From: Apis mellifera
Lineage: Eukaryota > Arthropoda > Insecta > Hymenoptera > Apidae
DNA length: 64,000 nt
Assembly (NCBI RefSeq): GCF_003254395.2
Contig: NC_037649.1
Location: 3,443,032-3,507,031 of the forward strand
Direction: 5' to 3'
Both the position numbers and the translations under genes were made by a program. Within the stretch, counting starts at the first letter, position 1. Each line of letters starts with the position of its first letter. Shown piece after piece: positions 51,801 through 64,000 of this stretch. The notes beneath the pieces are model-generated. The model had not been told where the DNA came from. It ran no database searches and was given only the letters and a program-made list of their open reading frames with translations.

Positions 51801-53789
51801 ATATTTAGATTTTATCTTTAAATATTTTTTTTATTATATATTTAAATATTTATTATTATATTTATTTAAATATTTTAATATTATTACAATAATATAATAT
51901 ATTATTGAATTTTAATATTAAAATGCATCATATTTGGAATAGTATTTTGAAATACTCAGAATATCTAAACTATTATAATATTATTTAATTTATACCATTA
52001 TAAATAGTAAACAAATTATTAATAACATTTGTATAATATATATTATTGTTTTTTATATCATATATTATAAAACTGTATATTTCTGATTTAATCTATAAAA
52101 ATATCTAAATAAAACGTCAATTTAGAAAAGTTCTTCAGCAAATTCAATTATAATTAAAATATAGTCAAAATATTAAAATAAATAAATATTAAAATTTAAT
52201 TTATTTATATATATTTTAATTTTATGCTTTCATGTAAATTTAGCAAATATTCTGAAAGTATTATATAAAATGTAACACAAGATATTGATTTTCAATGGCT
52301 TAATTTTGGAATGCTGAAGATGAAGGTAATTTGAAATATAAAATATTCTAAGAATTATATTATTCAAATTATCAGTAAATGATAAAAAATATTGATTAAC
52401 GTACAAATAAAATGATTAGCCATAGATTATTTAATGAAAATTTAAAAAAAAAGAAAATTAATTATATTATATAAGAAATTAATTATATTATAACAATGAA
52501 TAAATAAATTTTATAAAGATTAAGACTGAAAATTAATATTTATCTAAATATATAAAAAATAAAATTATATAATAATCTTAAAGATTTGTATTAGTTTTTG
52601 CAAGTTTTTGCATTTAATTTGATTATGAGAAAAAATAATTTTAATAAATATATATATTTTTTAATTTTATAAATTGAAGATAATTTGGAATAAATAAATT
52701 GTTTTTTTAAATTAATTTATCAAAATTCTTATTTTATATTATTTTTTAATTCAAGTTTCAAATATTTTTACGTTTTTTTAATATTTAAAATTTGAAATAT
52801 AATAATAAATTTCTTTAATTTCTGTAATTTTATATTTTAATTTTTTTATATTATTATATTATAATTATATATTATAATAATAATAATTATTATATTATAA
52901 TTTTTAATTAGCTTTAAATAAAATAGTACTTCAAATATGTTACATTTCCTTTATATTATATTAATATGATTATATTATGATAATATTAGGATTAGATATT
53001 ATTAGAAAAAATATTATTACAATTTTTATCATTTTTTATTATATTTATAATTTAATAATTAAAAAAAAATTGTACAATAAGTTTTAAGGGGATTTCTTTA
53101 TTGTGAAATCATTTCTAATTCTGAAATCTCCAAATCTATTTGAATTTTATGTGAATTCATTCATATTTCATATTCATTTACAAAAAATTTTTCCTTATCC
53201 AATTAATTGAATTTTAAAATTTTTTTAAATTTTTGATAAGAAAATTTAAGATATCTATATTTTTCTATTTATATATAAATAAAAATATTTTTTTAAAAAA
53301 TGAATTTAAAACTGAAAAGTTGAAATGAAAGTTAAAATAGCTTTAAAATAAATTGAAATTGAATTGAGAATGAATTATATAATTTTTATTATATAGTTAT
53401 TATATAGTATTATATAGTTTAAAATATTAACATTTTTTTTTCATTTATATAAAATATATTGGAAAATAGAAATAAATAAAAATACTTATTTTCACATAAA
53501 ATTATGCTTATATATATATATATATATTTTCACATAAATTATATATAAATAAATGTAATAACCGATATTATTTATATGAATCCTAAAAATCAATCGTACG
53601 AATCTAACAGAATTGAACAAATTAGAAAAAAAGAAAAAGAAAAATACATTGTCTCTAAATATTCTTGTCTTATATTGTACAGAAAAAAAAATTAAAATTT
53701 AAAAAAATCTAATGAAACATCTCAATATAATGATCCAACATAATCTAACTTCTTCTTATGAAATACTGAATCAATAGTAAACTATTTTT
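48833..53789. other. AT-rich gene-free DNA
   Basis: Among the most AT-rich parts of the window. No gene, RNA or element is recognised. Confidence 0.6.
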
Positions 53790-54200
53790 CCAAATCTTTC
53801 TTTAGCTCATCGTTTTAATCTGTAGGTCAGTATCGAATCGCGTACCTATGACATTATGTCGACCACGTTCTTCGCGAAAACGATCCAAGTGATGCGGTGC
53901 TGGGGTGATTGTTCGCCGTGCTAAAGGGTCTGCGGATTCAAGCTCAGTAGATTGGCTGCTTTGTTCGAACGGCCAACAACTGTCCCCTATCTTCAAGAAC
54001 CCTTTCTTTCGTGCATTTTTCCACCCTTTCCCCGCGCTCTTTTCTTCCTAGCTTCAAGCGTTTTCGAGCAAATCTCTGATCCATCTTCAAGAAACCGCAA
54101 GTATTACCGAAATCGATGGTGCTCCGAAGCGTGACCTATCTGACAACTATAATACATTCCTTCTTTCACTTTTCTCTCTGTTCATTTTTTTCGCGTTCAA
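53790..54200. other. GC-elevated island with exon-like signals
   Basis: The minus frame 53,802-53,996 is 64 codons, hydrophilic and of ordinary composition, with a GTACGC donor-like site near its end. On the plus strand a pyrimidine-rich tract from about 54,001 ends TTTTCTTCCTAG at 54,051, a strong acceptor shape. A GTATTA donor-like site follows at 54,101, giving a possible 49-nt exon. The two readings exclude each other as coding. No family is recognised. Confidence 0.35.
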
Positions 54201-57200
54201 GCCAGAAATGAAATTAGTTAAGATAAATGTCTCGACTATCAATGATTCAATAACAATTATCGTTTAATTTATTTTAAGTCAATGTAAACATAATATAAAA
54301 TTGTATTGTTAAAAAAAGGAATCCAAGATTTTAAAAATTTATAGTAGTTATAAGGAATGAATAATGTCCAATTAATGTAAAACTTGCAAATAATCCTCGT
54401 AAAATCGATTTTCTTCGCAATACAATGTAAACAAAAAATTCAAAAGAACTCAAGATTTTCAACACAATTAATATTACCAATATTAACAGGGATTATTCAT
54501 AGACATGAAAAAGTAAAAATCATTAGAAAAGCTAATAATAGTTATGTACAAAATGCATATTTGCTATTTTTGAATAATAAGCAAAATGTGAATTGATCGA
54601 AGAGAAATTTTTTTCATATTGAATCTTAAATAAATTGAAAATTTGGATTTTGGATAAGAAAATAATCTTTGTTAATATTAAATAATATTAGTAATATTGG
54701 CTTCTGAATGAATTCTTGCTTCAATGTTTCGTCAACGTTGCTTCAACGAAGAAACTCGCAATATCAAATATTCGTCAATGATAAAAATCGATTTTACATT
54801 GAAAAGATTGATTGTAGAATTTATGTTAATTGGACTTTTTTTTGGTAAGTATAGTATAGTTTTGGTAAGTATTATAAGCCTTTAAAAGTTCCTGAATCCT
54901 CTTCTTAAACACATTTTTTATATAAAATATAAAATATACAAATTATTTTATTAAATTACTTGTTTTATTTATTAAATTAGAATTTGGATAAAATTTCAAA
55001 GATTGATAATATAACAATAACTGATCGATACAAAATTTTGAGGAAAAATGAATTTCAAATATAAAATTTTAATTTTCAGTTATTAATTAACTTTTGAAAT
55101 ACATGATGAAATTTCAATATTATATTATACATTGAATTTTATCTATGTATATAAATATATTTCTATAACTATTTTTACTATAGAGAATAGATTTCATTAA
55201 GTATCTAATAAAGTTTCGATCTATGTATCTATAGAATGTCTTATATACTATATAACTTTCAATTACGTTGAAGAATCAGAAATATTGACTAAATTTAATT
55301 TTTATTTCAAAACTTGATTTGAAATATATCCAAAATAAACAATTATCACGCCAAATATATTTTTATCGATAAATTGATATTCTTTGTTTGCAGATATATA
55401 TTAACTATTTACTAATTTCTCACATATGACAAATATACAAATATTTATGTATTAATATTTTTCGTTATAAAGAAGATGTTATGCATTAAATAACGTTATA
55501 TTTCAAATTGATTTTTTTATTAATTAATCTTTGAATGATTAGATGAAATTATACTAGAAACTTAAAGTGGCAATAATTGAAATACTTATTCTACATTGCT
55601 CAATGAAAAAAACATGATGTTCAAATGAAAAAACATTAATGTTTTAGTTCTTTTAAGAAGATTTTAAACATTTTGTGTTATGGATTAGCTACGATATATT
55701 TATCAAAGAATCGTGAGAAATAGTAATTAGTTTTTTACTTGACAGAAACTAACGTAAAGAATTAAAGTTTAAGAAATTTATTTGACTATTCCATGACCAT
55801 CTTACGAGAAACTATAATTGAATAGAAATTAACTCGAATTCACGGGATCTTGTTAGAATCTATGGAAGTTGTTTACTTCATGTACACATTTCTCCAAGGG
55901 ACAATTTGTAACAGGTTGAAAGTTTCACTATCTGACTTTATCTGCCAATCATTTTGCCTCTTCTTGAAATTTGGCTCTTGACATTTCAATTGCTTACACA
56001 AAGATTCATGTTTCGATACATGTGACAAATTTATATTATTAGATATATTATAATTTTATGCAATTATATTTTATAAAGTTTAAGAATTTATATAATTAAT
56101 TTATATAATTATATTTTTGTATAAGATTTTTATAAAAAATCTTTTGTAAATATTAAAAGTAATTATTAGTAATTAAAAATAATTATTTATAATAAATAAA
56201 CATTGATATTGATCATTATTTTAAGCAAAAAAACATTGGTGATTATTTAAAAATGTGATTTCAATAATTTTGATAAATATTCAAGATTATTATTCTGAAT
56301 TATTTTATATATTTCTTTATATATTTCCTATATTGTTACTATTCAGCTTTGAATTTTGAAATATTTACAAAAAACTTTTCTTAAACTTATTAATATATTC
56401 ATCATAATGTAAATTTTGACAACATAGTTGCTTCATTTTTATGTAATCTAAACAATAATAGGTTATATATAATAATAGATTAGGTTTCGTTGATTTACAG
56501 TATATTTATTGTGGCATGAATTATTTTCACTTTTCAAAATTGTTTTTAATTAAAAACTATACCGATTATTATCATAATTATTAAATATATTTAGAAAATT
56601 ATATAATTTTGTTATGATTAAATTTTTTACTTTTTTAACTTTTTACTATAGATTTGTCATTTATAAATTATTGACAATTATTAAACAAGACATTAAAAAA
56701 GGAATATGTATTAAATATCCAAGTAAAATAGAGTCATTATTATTATTAATATTGAATTTCGAAGATATAAATATAAAACAAATGTAATTTTTAGTATTCA
56801 TTTAATATTGAATAAACGTTATTTTTATATCATAATTTACATTGTATATGAGATTTAAAAGATTATTTATAAAATATTTAAACATATATGTCGTATAGAT
56901 ATGAATTTTATATTATAACAAAAGAAATATTTGACAATTATTATAAAAAAGAAAATTTGTACTATATTTACAATTATAAAATAATTTTTATCAATATTGT
57001 TAATGATCTATTGATAATTTTAAACTAAACCAATACATCTAAACCAATTTTTCTACTTACATTCAATGTGTTACGAAGAAATTCATTCACGATATCAAAT
57101 ATTATTTATAAATTATAAAAATAGATTGAAAGAATTAATTATAATATGTTGATTGAGATATTTTTCATTTCTTATGATGAATATCTATTACAAGCATTTA

Positions 57201-57579
57201 AAATTTTTAATTTTTTTTAACATCTCTCATACATCTTAGATATCATTTTATTATTTAGTAAACTTTAATTATAATAAATAATAATAAATTGTTAATAAAA
57301 TGAAATTTATTGTTTCAAAACTTTTAAATATATAAAATAAAATTTTTCTCTGTATTATTATATTATTATATATTATATATTATATTATATATATTATATT
57401 ATATTATACAATATAATATTTATAATCTTTTAATTAATTTATTTTTTAAAACAAATATCTAAATATTTCCATATGTTTTTTTTATATATCTTTTTACTTA
57501 TGTTACTTTGATTCTGCTTTATGTTATAGATTGAAATAGGATAATGAGAAATATTGCATGGTTTTAATTAGAATAGTGG
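54201..57579. other. AT-rich DNA with minor balanced patches
   Basis: Slightly more balanced patches occur at 54,700-54,790 and 55,780-56,030. No frame, RNA or element is convincing. Confidence 0.5.
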
Positions 57580-57760
57580 TTTGTAATACGGAAGAGGTAT
57601 AGCAACAACAGAGAAACATGATTGCGGCCGCAAATTATTCACGCTCGTTTTTCATCCTAACTTCGTGAAACAATTAAAGCTAGTCAAATGCGATGAGGAA
57701 AGTTTGTTTAACAAACATTTCGAAAGAGGAATCTGTGTCATGGCAAAAGAATATTGTAGC
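57580..57760. other. Small GC-elevated island with GCGGCCGC palindrome
   Basis: About 180 bp of mixed sequence holding TTGCGGCCGCAA (57,622-57,633), a 12-bp palindrome that is rare in such AT-rich DNA. No open frame of note. It is a candidate regulatory block. Confidence 0.35.
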
Positions 57761-59829
57761 ATATTGTTAATTGTTAATTTGAGAAGAAATTTAGATATAT
57801 ACAGCAAATTGCAAATTATGATTTCTCAATAATTTAACAAGTTGAACAAAATTTCCGCTTTATTATCATTATAAATACTGATATACAAAATTTATACATT
57901 ATAATCAATAATGAAATATTCGTTAATCTAGTTCTATTTCTCTTTCTATTTTACAAATTTTTTTGTTTAAATATAAAGTGATTTATCCAAATAAATATTG
58001 AATTAAAATTTCATAAATATATTAAATTCGACAAAAAGTATAATTTGGATTATTTAATGAAAAATATATTTTTTTTTTTCAGAAAGAGTAAGTATTATCA
58101 TTCTATTAACTGTTCTTTATTTTATTTTATGACTTTTTCAATTTTTTATAATATTTTCAAAATCTCTGTCTTTCTTCATGAGAAATTGATTGAATTAATG
58201 TTGTTTCATCTTTTCAAAATCAAAAATTTTTTTCTTTGTTAATTATTATTTAGATAGTAATTTAGATAATGTTTTATTTAATGTTTGATTATAAAAAGAG
58301 AAAATGTATATTACGATAAATTATATCTCAATATCAAATCTAAATTTCAAAAAATATTAAAGTACCTTTTTATATTAATTTTTTACGTTAAAAAAATAGC
58401 TATCTGTTTTTTATATAAAAATATAATATAATATTTTATATAAAAATTAAAAGTAATAAAATTCACAAATATAGACATAAAGCATGAATTTTTGGATTTA
58501 ATAATAATAATTATATAATTAAAGATTTTAAACATAATTTTAATCTTATTTTTTAATAAATAAGATACATTGAATTTATTGAATCAACTTTATTTAATAT
58601 TATTTTTAAACTATAAATGTTAAAAGTCTTAAAAAATTAAGATCAAGATTTATTTGAAACAATTTAATCAAATGAAATTTAACAATATAGAAAATATTTT
58701 ATATCTAACTGTTTACATTAAATTTTTTTAAATAAATGAACAACTTCATGTAATTGTTTTTTTTTTAATATATTTGAAAATATTTTTAATTCATTATATT
58801 AAGAAAAAAATACTATTATAATCCCCTGCTAATTTCATAATTTTCATATCATAACAAATATCTCTAAAATGAAAGATAATATGATTCCTGAAGCTATAAA
58901 AATAATTAAGAATGTTTAACAATATCTCAGGAATTTTTATGTGAATCAGAAATTTTTATGTGAAGTAAAAAATTATAAATTTCTGATATTTCATAAAATT
59001 TTTCATAAGATGATACAATGTTATATGATAAACATTATTCTATGTTTCAATATGCCAAAATATAGATTAAATGCATTTATGTATTAAATACATAATGTAT
59101 ATATATTTTGCTAAATAAAAGAGAATTACTTATTTTTGTAAATAACAAAAATGTTACTAAAGAATTTTTTATAATTTATGTTAAGTAATCATAATCATTT
59201 GGGTAAGCGTTTTTAAAGTGATTTATTTCCATAATATATACACCTTATATTTAAATTATTATTTTTTTATTTTCATATGTAAATTTATAAATTCAATTTT
59301 ATAAATGTTTTATAAATATTGCTAATATATTTATGAGAAATTTAAATATACAAAAATATATTCAAATTATGATATACAAAAATATTTCAAATAAAAATAA
59401 AATATTTCAAATAAAATTATATTTAGAGGATGAATGAAATTTTTATTTATGTTCATCTTTTTTAATTATAATGAAAATTTAATTTAAATTTAAATTTAAA
59501 TAAACATCTAGTTTATTTATTAATTATCTTAACTATAAGTTTTAAATTTAAAAATAAATTTACTAAATAAATATATTTACGATTAAATTAATAAAATAAT
59601 AAAAAATTAATAAAATAATTAAATTTACGACAAAAGTTTACAACAATTTACACAAATTAAATTTTTAAAAAGAAATACGAAACTAAAGAATCATATCTAT
59701 TTCTTTTTCTACATACATTTTATATATTAAAAAAAAAATTCTTTGGAATAAAATAGAAGATTTATGCAATTATACTAATCTTTTAAGAAAAGACTATTAC
59801 ATAAGAAAATTTTCAAGATTGTAACAACG
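57761..59829. other. AT-rich gene-free DNA
   Basis: A frame at 58,045-58,242 is Phe/Lys-rich and AT-driven. I do not regard it as a gene. Confidence 0.5.
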
Positions 59830-60110
59830 TTATTTTTATCAATTACGTGGTTCGCTTTAAAACTTTTTTAAACCTACACCGAATCTTAATAACAAGAAAG
59901 TACATAGAAATAGAACACAGAGAATACGGAACAGAGTTTAACAGAGTTCCATTGGTTCGATCATGCATTCTCGTTTAACAAGCAAAGGTTTAGGCTGAGA
60001 TTAACTAAACTGCTCGTTCATTGATTCGTAGTCAGGTTCACAAAGAGCATTTGTTAACGAAGCCATATTTACCGGAGGAATCTGTATGTATAGTTTAAAT
60101 TGTTCGTTCA
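59830..60110. other. GC-elevated island, function unknown
   Basis: Mixed sequence with repeated ACAGAG motifs (AACACAGAGAATACGGAACAG, then TTTAACAGAGTTCC) near 59,915-59,950. No long open frame. It is a candidate non-coding conserved block. Confidence 0.3.
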
Positions 60111-60178
60111 TTCATTGATTAATCATTGTTGATTCATTATAGATGATTTAAAAAAAAAAAAAAACTCTCCAAAGAATA

Positions 60179-60196
60179 AAATTACACGTGTAATTT
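60179..60196. promoter_or_regulatory. 18-bp perfect palindrome with CACGTG E-box
   Basis: AAATTACACGTGTAATTT reads the same on both strands. Its centre CACGTG is the class of E-box bound by bHLH factors such as CLK/CYC, USF or Myc. The extended symmetry makes a homodimer site plausible. No target gene is visible nearby. Confidence 0.4.
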
Positions 60197-60229
60197 CGTT
60201 TTTATATGTGTAACCTCATATAAAAACGA
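60196..60229. repeat. Perfect 13-bp-stem hairpin next to the E-box palindrome
   Basis: TCGTTTTTATATG (60,196-60,208) pairs exactly with CATATAAAAACGA (60,217-60,229) around loop TGTAACCT. It abuts the E-box palindrome. Confidence 0.9.
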
Positions 60230-60240
60230 CTGACAATATT

Positions 60241-60300
60241 TTCTAAATAAAGTGAATTTCAACTTTCTATTTCAATTTTCACTTCTAAATAAAGTGAATT
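60241..60300. repeat. 18-bp direct repeat
   Basis: TTCTAAATAAAGTGAATT occurs at 60,241-60,258 and 60,283-60,300, period 42. Confidence 0.9.
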
Positions 60301-61595
60301 AAATAAAATATTTGATCGAAGTATGCATTTATTTGAAATTATATATTTTTATCAAATATATATTCCAATATATACTTTGTTTCTGATAATTTAAATTTAA
60401 ATCTAATAATAAATATTGAAAAATTATTTATAATAATCAATAAAAAGTTTAATATATATATTATAAATATATATTAATTGATGATGAAATATCCATTTCC
60501 GGAAAATTTTAATTTTTATGAATTTGGAAAAGAGTTTTTTGTTTTATTTAATATTATATATTTCACGAACATTAATTACAATAATCATAATATATCTAAT
60601 GCGATTAAATTTATTCTCTTATTGCTTTATTTTTGGCTAACTCAATAATATAATTAAATTTCTGACTGCATTTCTGATGCATTGATTATTATACTTAGTT
60701 TAACATATTTGTTCAAGATTAAAATTATATCAAATTATTAGAAATGTCAAAAACTTATTTCATAGTAAATTAGACTATGCTATTTACATTTAATATTTCT
60801 GACATACTATATTAAATAATATTGAAAGAATTTTAAATTGATATAATGATAAATAAATTAATAAAATAAAAAATGAGCATGTTGTATATTAAGAATAGGT
60901 GTAGTTATTTTATTTATATTTTTATTATTTAAATTTATTTATATTTTTCCAAAAATAGAAAAAAATAAAAAGATTAGATTAAACTAAGACGATAAAAAAA
61001 AATAAAAGAATAAAATAAAAAAATCCAATTCGGCTTGCTTGTTACTTGCTAAAATAATATAAATAAGTAAAATTATGTATTTATGTTATAATTGTTATTT
61101 TGTTTACTCAAGTGAAACAAAAATCGACGAAAAATTATTCGATGGGTCTAATCAATTAAGGAGATCTGTATAGAATAGAATATTTTCTCAGAAAATGTGA
61201 AAATATCGATTAACTAAAAAAAATAATTTTAAGAAATATTTTCTTTTACAAAAAAATATTATCTCGATTTTGTTAAAGAGTTGTTAATAAAAAACAGTAT
61301 TATGGCCATATTATTGGCAATTATTGGCCATAGATTTATTGAGCCACTTATTTTTTTAGATAAATCGAAACATCTTTATCCAAAATATAATCAAATATAT
61401 AAAGTTGCAGAATATGATTATTTGCATTTTATATTCAACTTTCAAAAAGTATAAACTAAATTAAAAAAACTAAAATATAAATAATTTTTCATCAATTTTT
61501 CAATATAAATATTTCATCTTAAAAGAAATATACAATTTTTAGATTCGAATTGCAACATATTAAACAAAATTATACATGAATAATATGAATAAAAT

Positions 61596-61600
<5 letters not shown>

Positions 61601-61656
<56 letters not shown>
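61601..61656. repeat. TA microsatellite
   Basis: TA run of about 50 bp with one interruption at its left end, followed by further TA/GAATATA-type repeats to about 61,735. Confidence 0.95.
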
Positions 61657-61659
<3 letters not shown>

Positions 61660-63397
61660 TAATATTTATATATATATGAATATATATATTCAATTATATA
61701 AATGCATATATTCAATATGAATATATATATGCATAAAATTTCCTTTTTTTTAACTATTCTTTGCATAAAAATGGGATAGTTATTCTAATTATCATCTTAA
61801 ACTTGCCCCATTAAACTACATTTAATTATTTAAAGCAGCTTCTCAATCTATACCTAAGTAATGGACAAATATTAAATCAATTCCAAACGAAATTTATTTC
61901 AAATAATTTAAAAGTAACTATTTAATATATTTTAATTGAAGTTATTTAATCAATTGAATATAAGATAAGAATAAATTGAAGAAATGAATTATTTGAGCAA
62001 ATAACTATTTTAAATTTAAATTTATTTTTATATGAACAAATTATATTAAAATAATTTTCAAAAAACATATTGAATGATAAATATAATATAAATATAATAA
62101 TATAATATATAAATATAATATAACAAATATAATAATATAATAATAAATAAATAATAATAATAATAATAGTAAACATATAATAATATATTAATAAAAAGAA
62201 ATAGTATAAATATTTGATATTATATATTGAAAAGTTAATCATTTTTACTATAAACCATAAATAACAAATAACAATTGCAAATAATAAATAATTTATTTCT
62301 TGTTAAATAAATCATTTAAAATTGCAAGTATATTATTATTATTTATTTATTCTTTGTATAATTATTTATTTCTTTGTATAATTATTATTATAATATTTCA
62401 ATATATTATATATTTTGATATTATAACTATATAATAATTATTTGATATATTTTTCAAAAAGAAAATTATTTCTCAAATAATTTAAAAAAATAATTTTAAA
62501 ATAATCTAGTATAAAAATTTCTTAAAATATCTAGATATCTAAATCTATATTGAATTGCAAAGTAATAACCACTTGAACCACTCAAATACTAGAAACGATT
62601 CGAAGCAATCATAAATCAAATCTCTCAAGAGAAATTTATAATGTATAATGTATAATATATCAAATATAGTTTTCATGTATATAGAAATTATTGTCAAATA
62701 ATTTTATTTATTTACATAAAAATAATTCTGAATTAAATTTTAAAAAATTTTATATTACAATCATTTAGATTGCAAAATAATTACAATAATATTGAATATA
62801 AATTAATGATAAATATTGAATTATATGGTAAAAAAAATTAAGAAACTTAGATTTAGAGATTATTTAATTAAAAAGTAATCTTATCTTGAGAAACAAAACA
62901 TTGTTATTACTCAATTATATTATTATTTATATTATTATATAATAATATAATTAATTAATTAATATTATTATAATTAGATTATTAATTTCATTATATGTAA
63001 TTAATATAATAATTTATTAATTATGTATAATTAATATTAATATTTATTAATTAAAATTCATTTTATAATATAAAAATATTTATATATTTAAAATTTAAAG
63101 AATTAATTAATAATTGATTAAATTTACCTAATTCTAATATTTTTATAATAATTAAAAAATTATTTTGTCTATAAAACTATATTCCTGTTACTTAATAATT
63201 GTGTCCGTATTATTTGTGATTCTATTATTGATATTTTCATTATTATTTATAGATCATATGAAAATTATTATTTTCTTTTTAATAACGTATTTTCTTCTTT
63301 CATTTTCTTCTTATATAATTGCGTTTTCAACGCAAACTGTATTTTCACTTTTTGATATTTTTTAAATATCAAGTATTCACAAATAATATATATATGT

Positions 63398-63427
63398 ATA
63401 GAAACATATATATATATATGTTTCTAT
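63398..63427. repeat. 30-bp perfect palindrome
   Basis: ATAGAAAC, a central TA run and GTTTCTAT form an uninterrupted 30-bp palindrome. Much of it is TA repeat, but the GAAAC/GTTTC flanks are not. Confidence 0.9.
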
Positions 63428-63800
63428 GATATTATATAAATTTTAAATTAATAATAAACATTCTTTTGTGTACATTACATGTATATTTTTTTATACTTGT
63501 ATTATATTTGTATTGAATAAAATATAATTATAATAAAAATTATATAACAATTATTAGGTTAGATTTAAGTAGAGCAATCAATTATTTAGCAAATAATAAA
63601 ATACTTGTTGTAATTTTGTAATTGTAATTGTAATTATTCAAAATGGAGAAATCCTTATTGATAATCTTTCAATATGTGTAGAAATTAATATTTTGAACTA
63701 TTTTTTTTTTGCACATTATCACTGCTTGATTTTCAAGATATTTGTTAAAAAATATTTATTAAAAAAAAATTATTACTAAATTTGATAAGATTTCTTATAT

Positions 63801-64000
63801 GTACACGGCTATGTGCGCATCTAAGCATGCGACTGCTACTTATCTTCTGTTAATGTAAACATAATTACGGCAGTAAGCAACTGAAGCGTATAACAGGTGA
63901 AATAGTCAAAAAAATCTATTTACTCATGAATTACGATATATATATATATACGTGAATATATTTCAAGTCCAATGTCAAGCTTAGATATTCCAGGAATCCT
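63801..64000. other. More balanced DNA at the window end
   Basis: From about 63,800 composition rises (CACGGCTATGTGCGCATC). It may be the edge of another island cut by the window. No frame can be judged. Confidence 0.3.

Larger units (their letters stand above)
60301..63800. other. AT-rich gene-free DNA
   Basis: Contains TA microsatellites and long AT repeats (62,080-62,240). The minus frames at 61,560-61,766 and 61,946-62,242 are translations of repeats. No gene is seen. Confidence 0.55.

Noticed and set aside
59950..59965. GGTTCGATC resembling a tRNA T-arm
   Set aside because: No matching acceptor stem, D-arm or anticodon arm could be found around it.
61946..62242. 98-codon minus frame, the longest in the window
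   Set aside because: Composed of Ile/Tyr/Phe from ATA/TAT repeats, with no domain or normal codon use.

Overview
The window is a very AT-rich, gene-poor stretch of insect nuclear DNA. It holds no long open reading frame, no operon and no bacterial-style gene packing. The base composition, the eukaryotic 5S rRNA genes and a mariner relic close to the mellifera subfamily of Apis point to a hymenopteran, most simply a honey bee (Apis). That is an inference from composition and element families, not a proven identification.

The main feature is a tandem 5S rDNA array at about 11.25-19.39 kb. It has ten 5S genes, all on the minus strand, one per 829-831 bp unit. Each has a Pol III terminator T-run at its 3' side, an intact box-C-like region and a TATA-like element upstream. 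The units are nearly identical inside the array and diverge at both edges. The 5S sequence departs from the usual insect 5S at several stem positions, but both strands of the stems have changed together, so pairing is kept. Copies 5 and 9 carry small insertions inside the gene.

Two dead DNA transposons are recognisable. A Tc1-like transposase relic lies at about 22.15-23.09 kb, with many tryptophan and glutamine codons turned into stops. A near full-length mariner lies at 32,219-33,507, with both terminal inverted repeats and TA target duplication still visible and its transposase broken by three stops and four indels.

The rest is AT-rich DNA with microsatellites, broken every few kilobases by small islands (150-1300 bp) of more normal composition: about 24.9-25.4, 28.65-29.0, 29.4-30.75, 33.85-36.05, 36.95-37.3, 39.6-40.05, 43.5-43.95, 47.88-48.3, 53.8-54.2, 57.58-57.76 and 59.85-60.1 kb. 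These are the best places for exons, promoters or conserved regulatory DNA. One holds a short ATG reading frame that looks like a signal-peptide first exon followed by a splice donor (37,207-37,268). The 39.6-40.05 kb island is CpG-rich and open on both strands. The islands at 29.46-29.92 and 35.55-36.03 kb are diverged direct copies of each other. None of these islands matches a protein I recognise.
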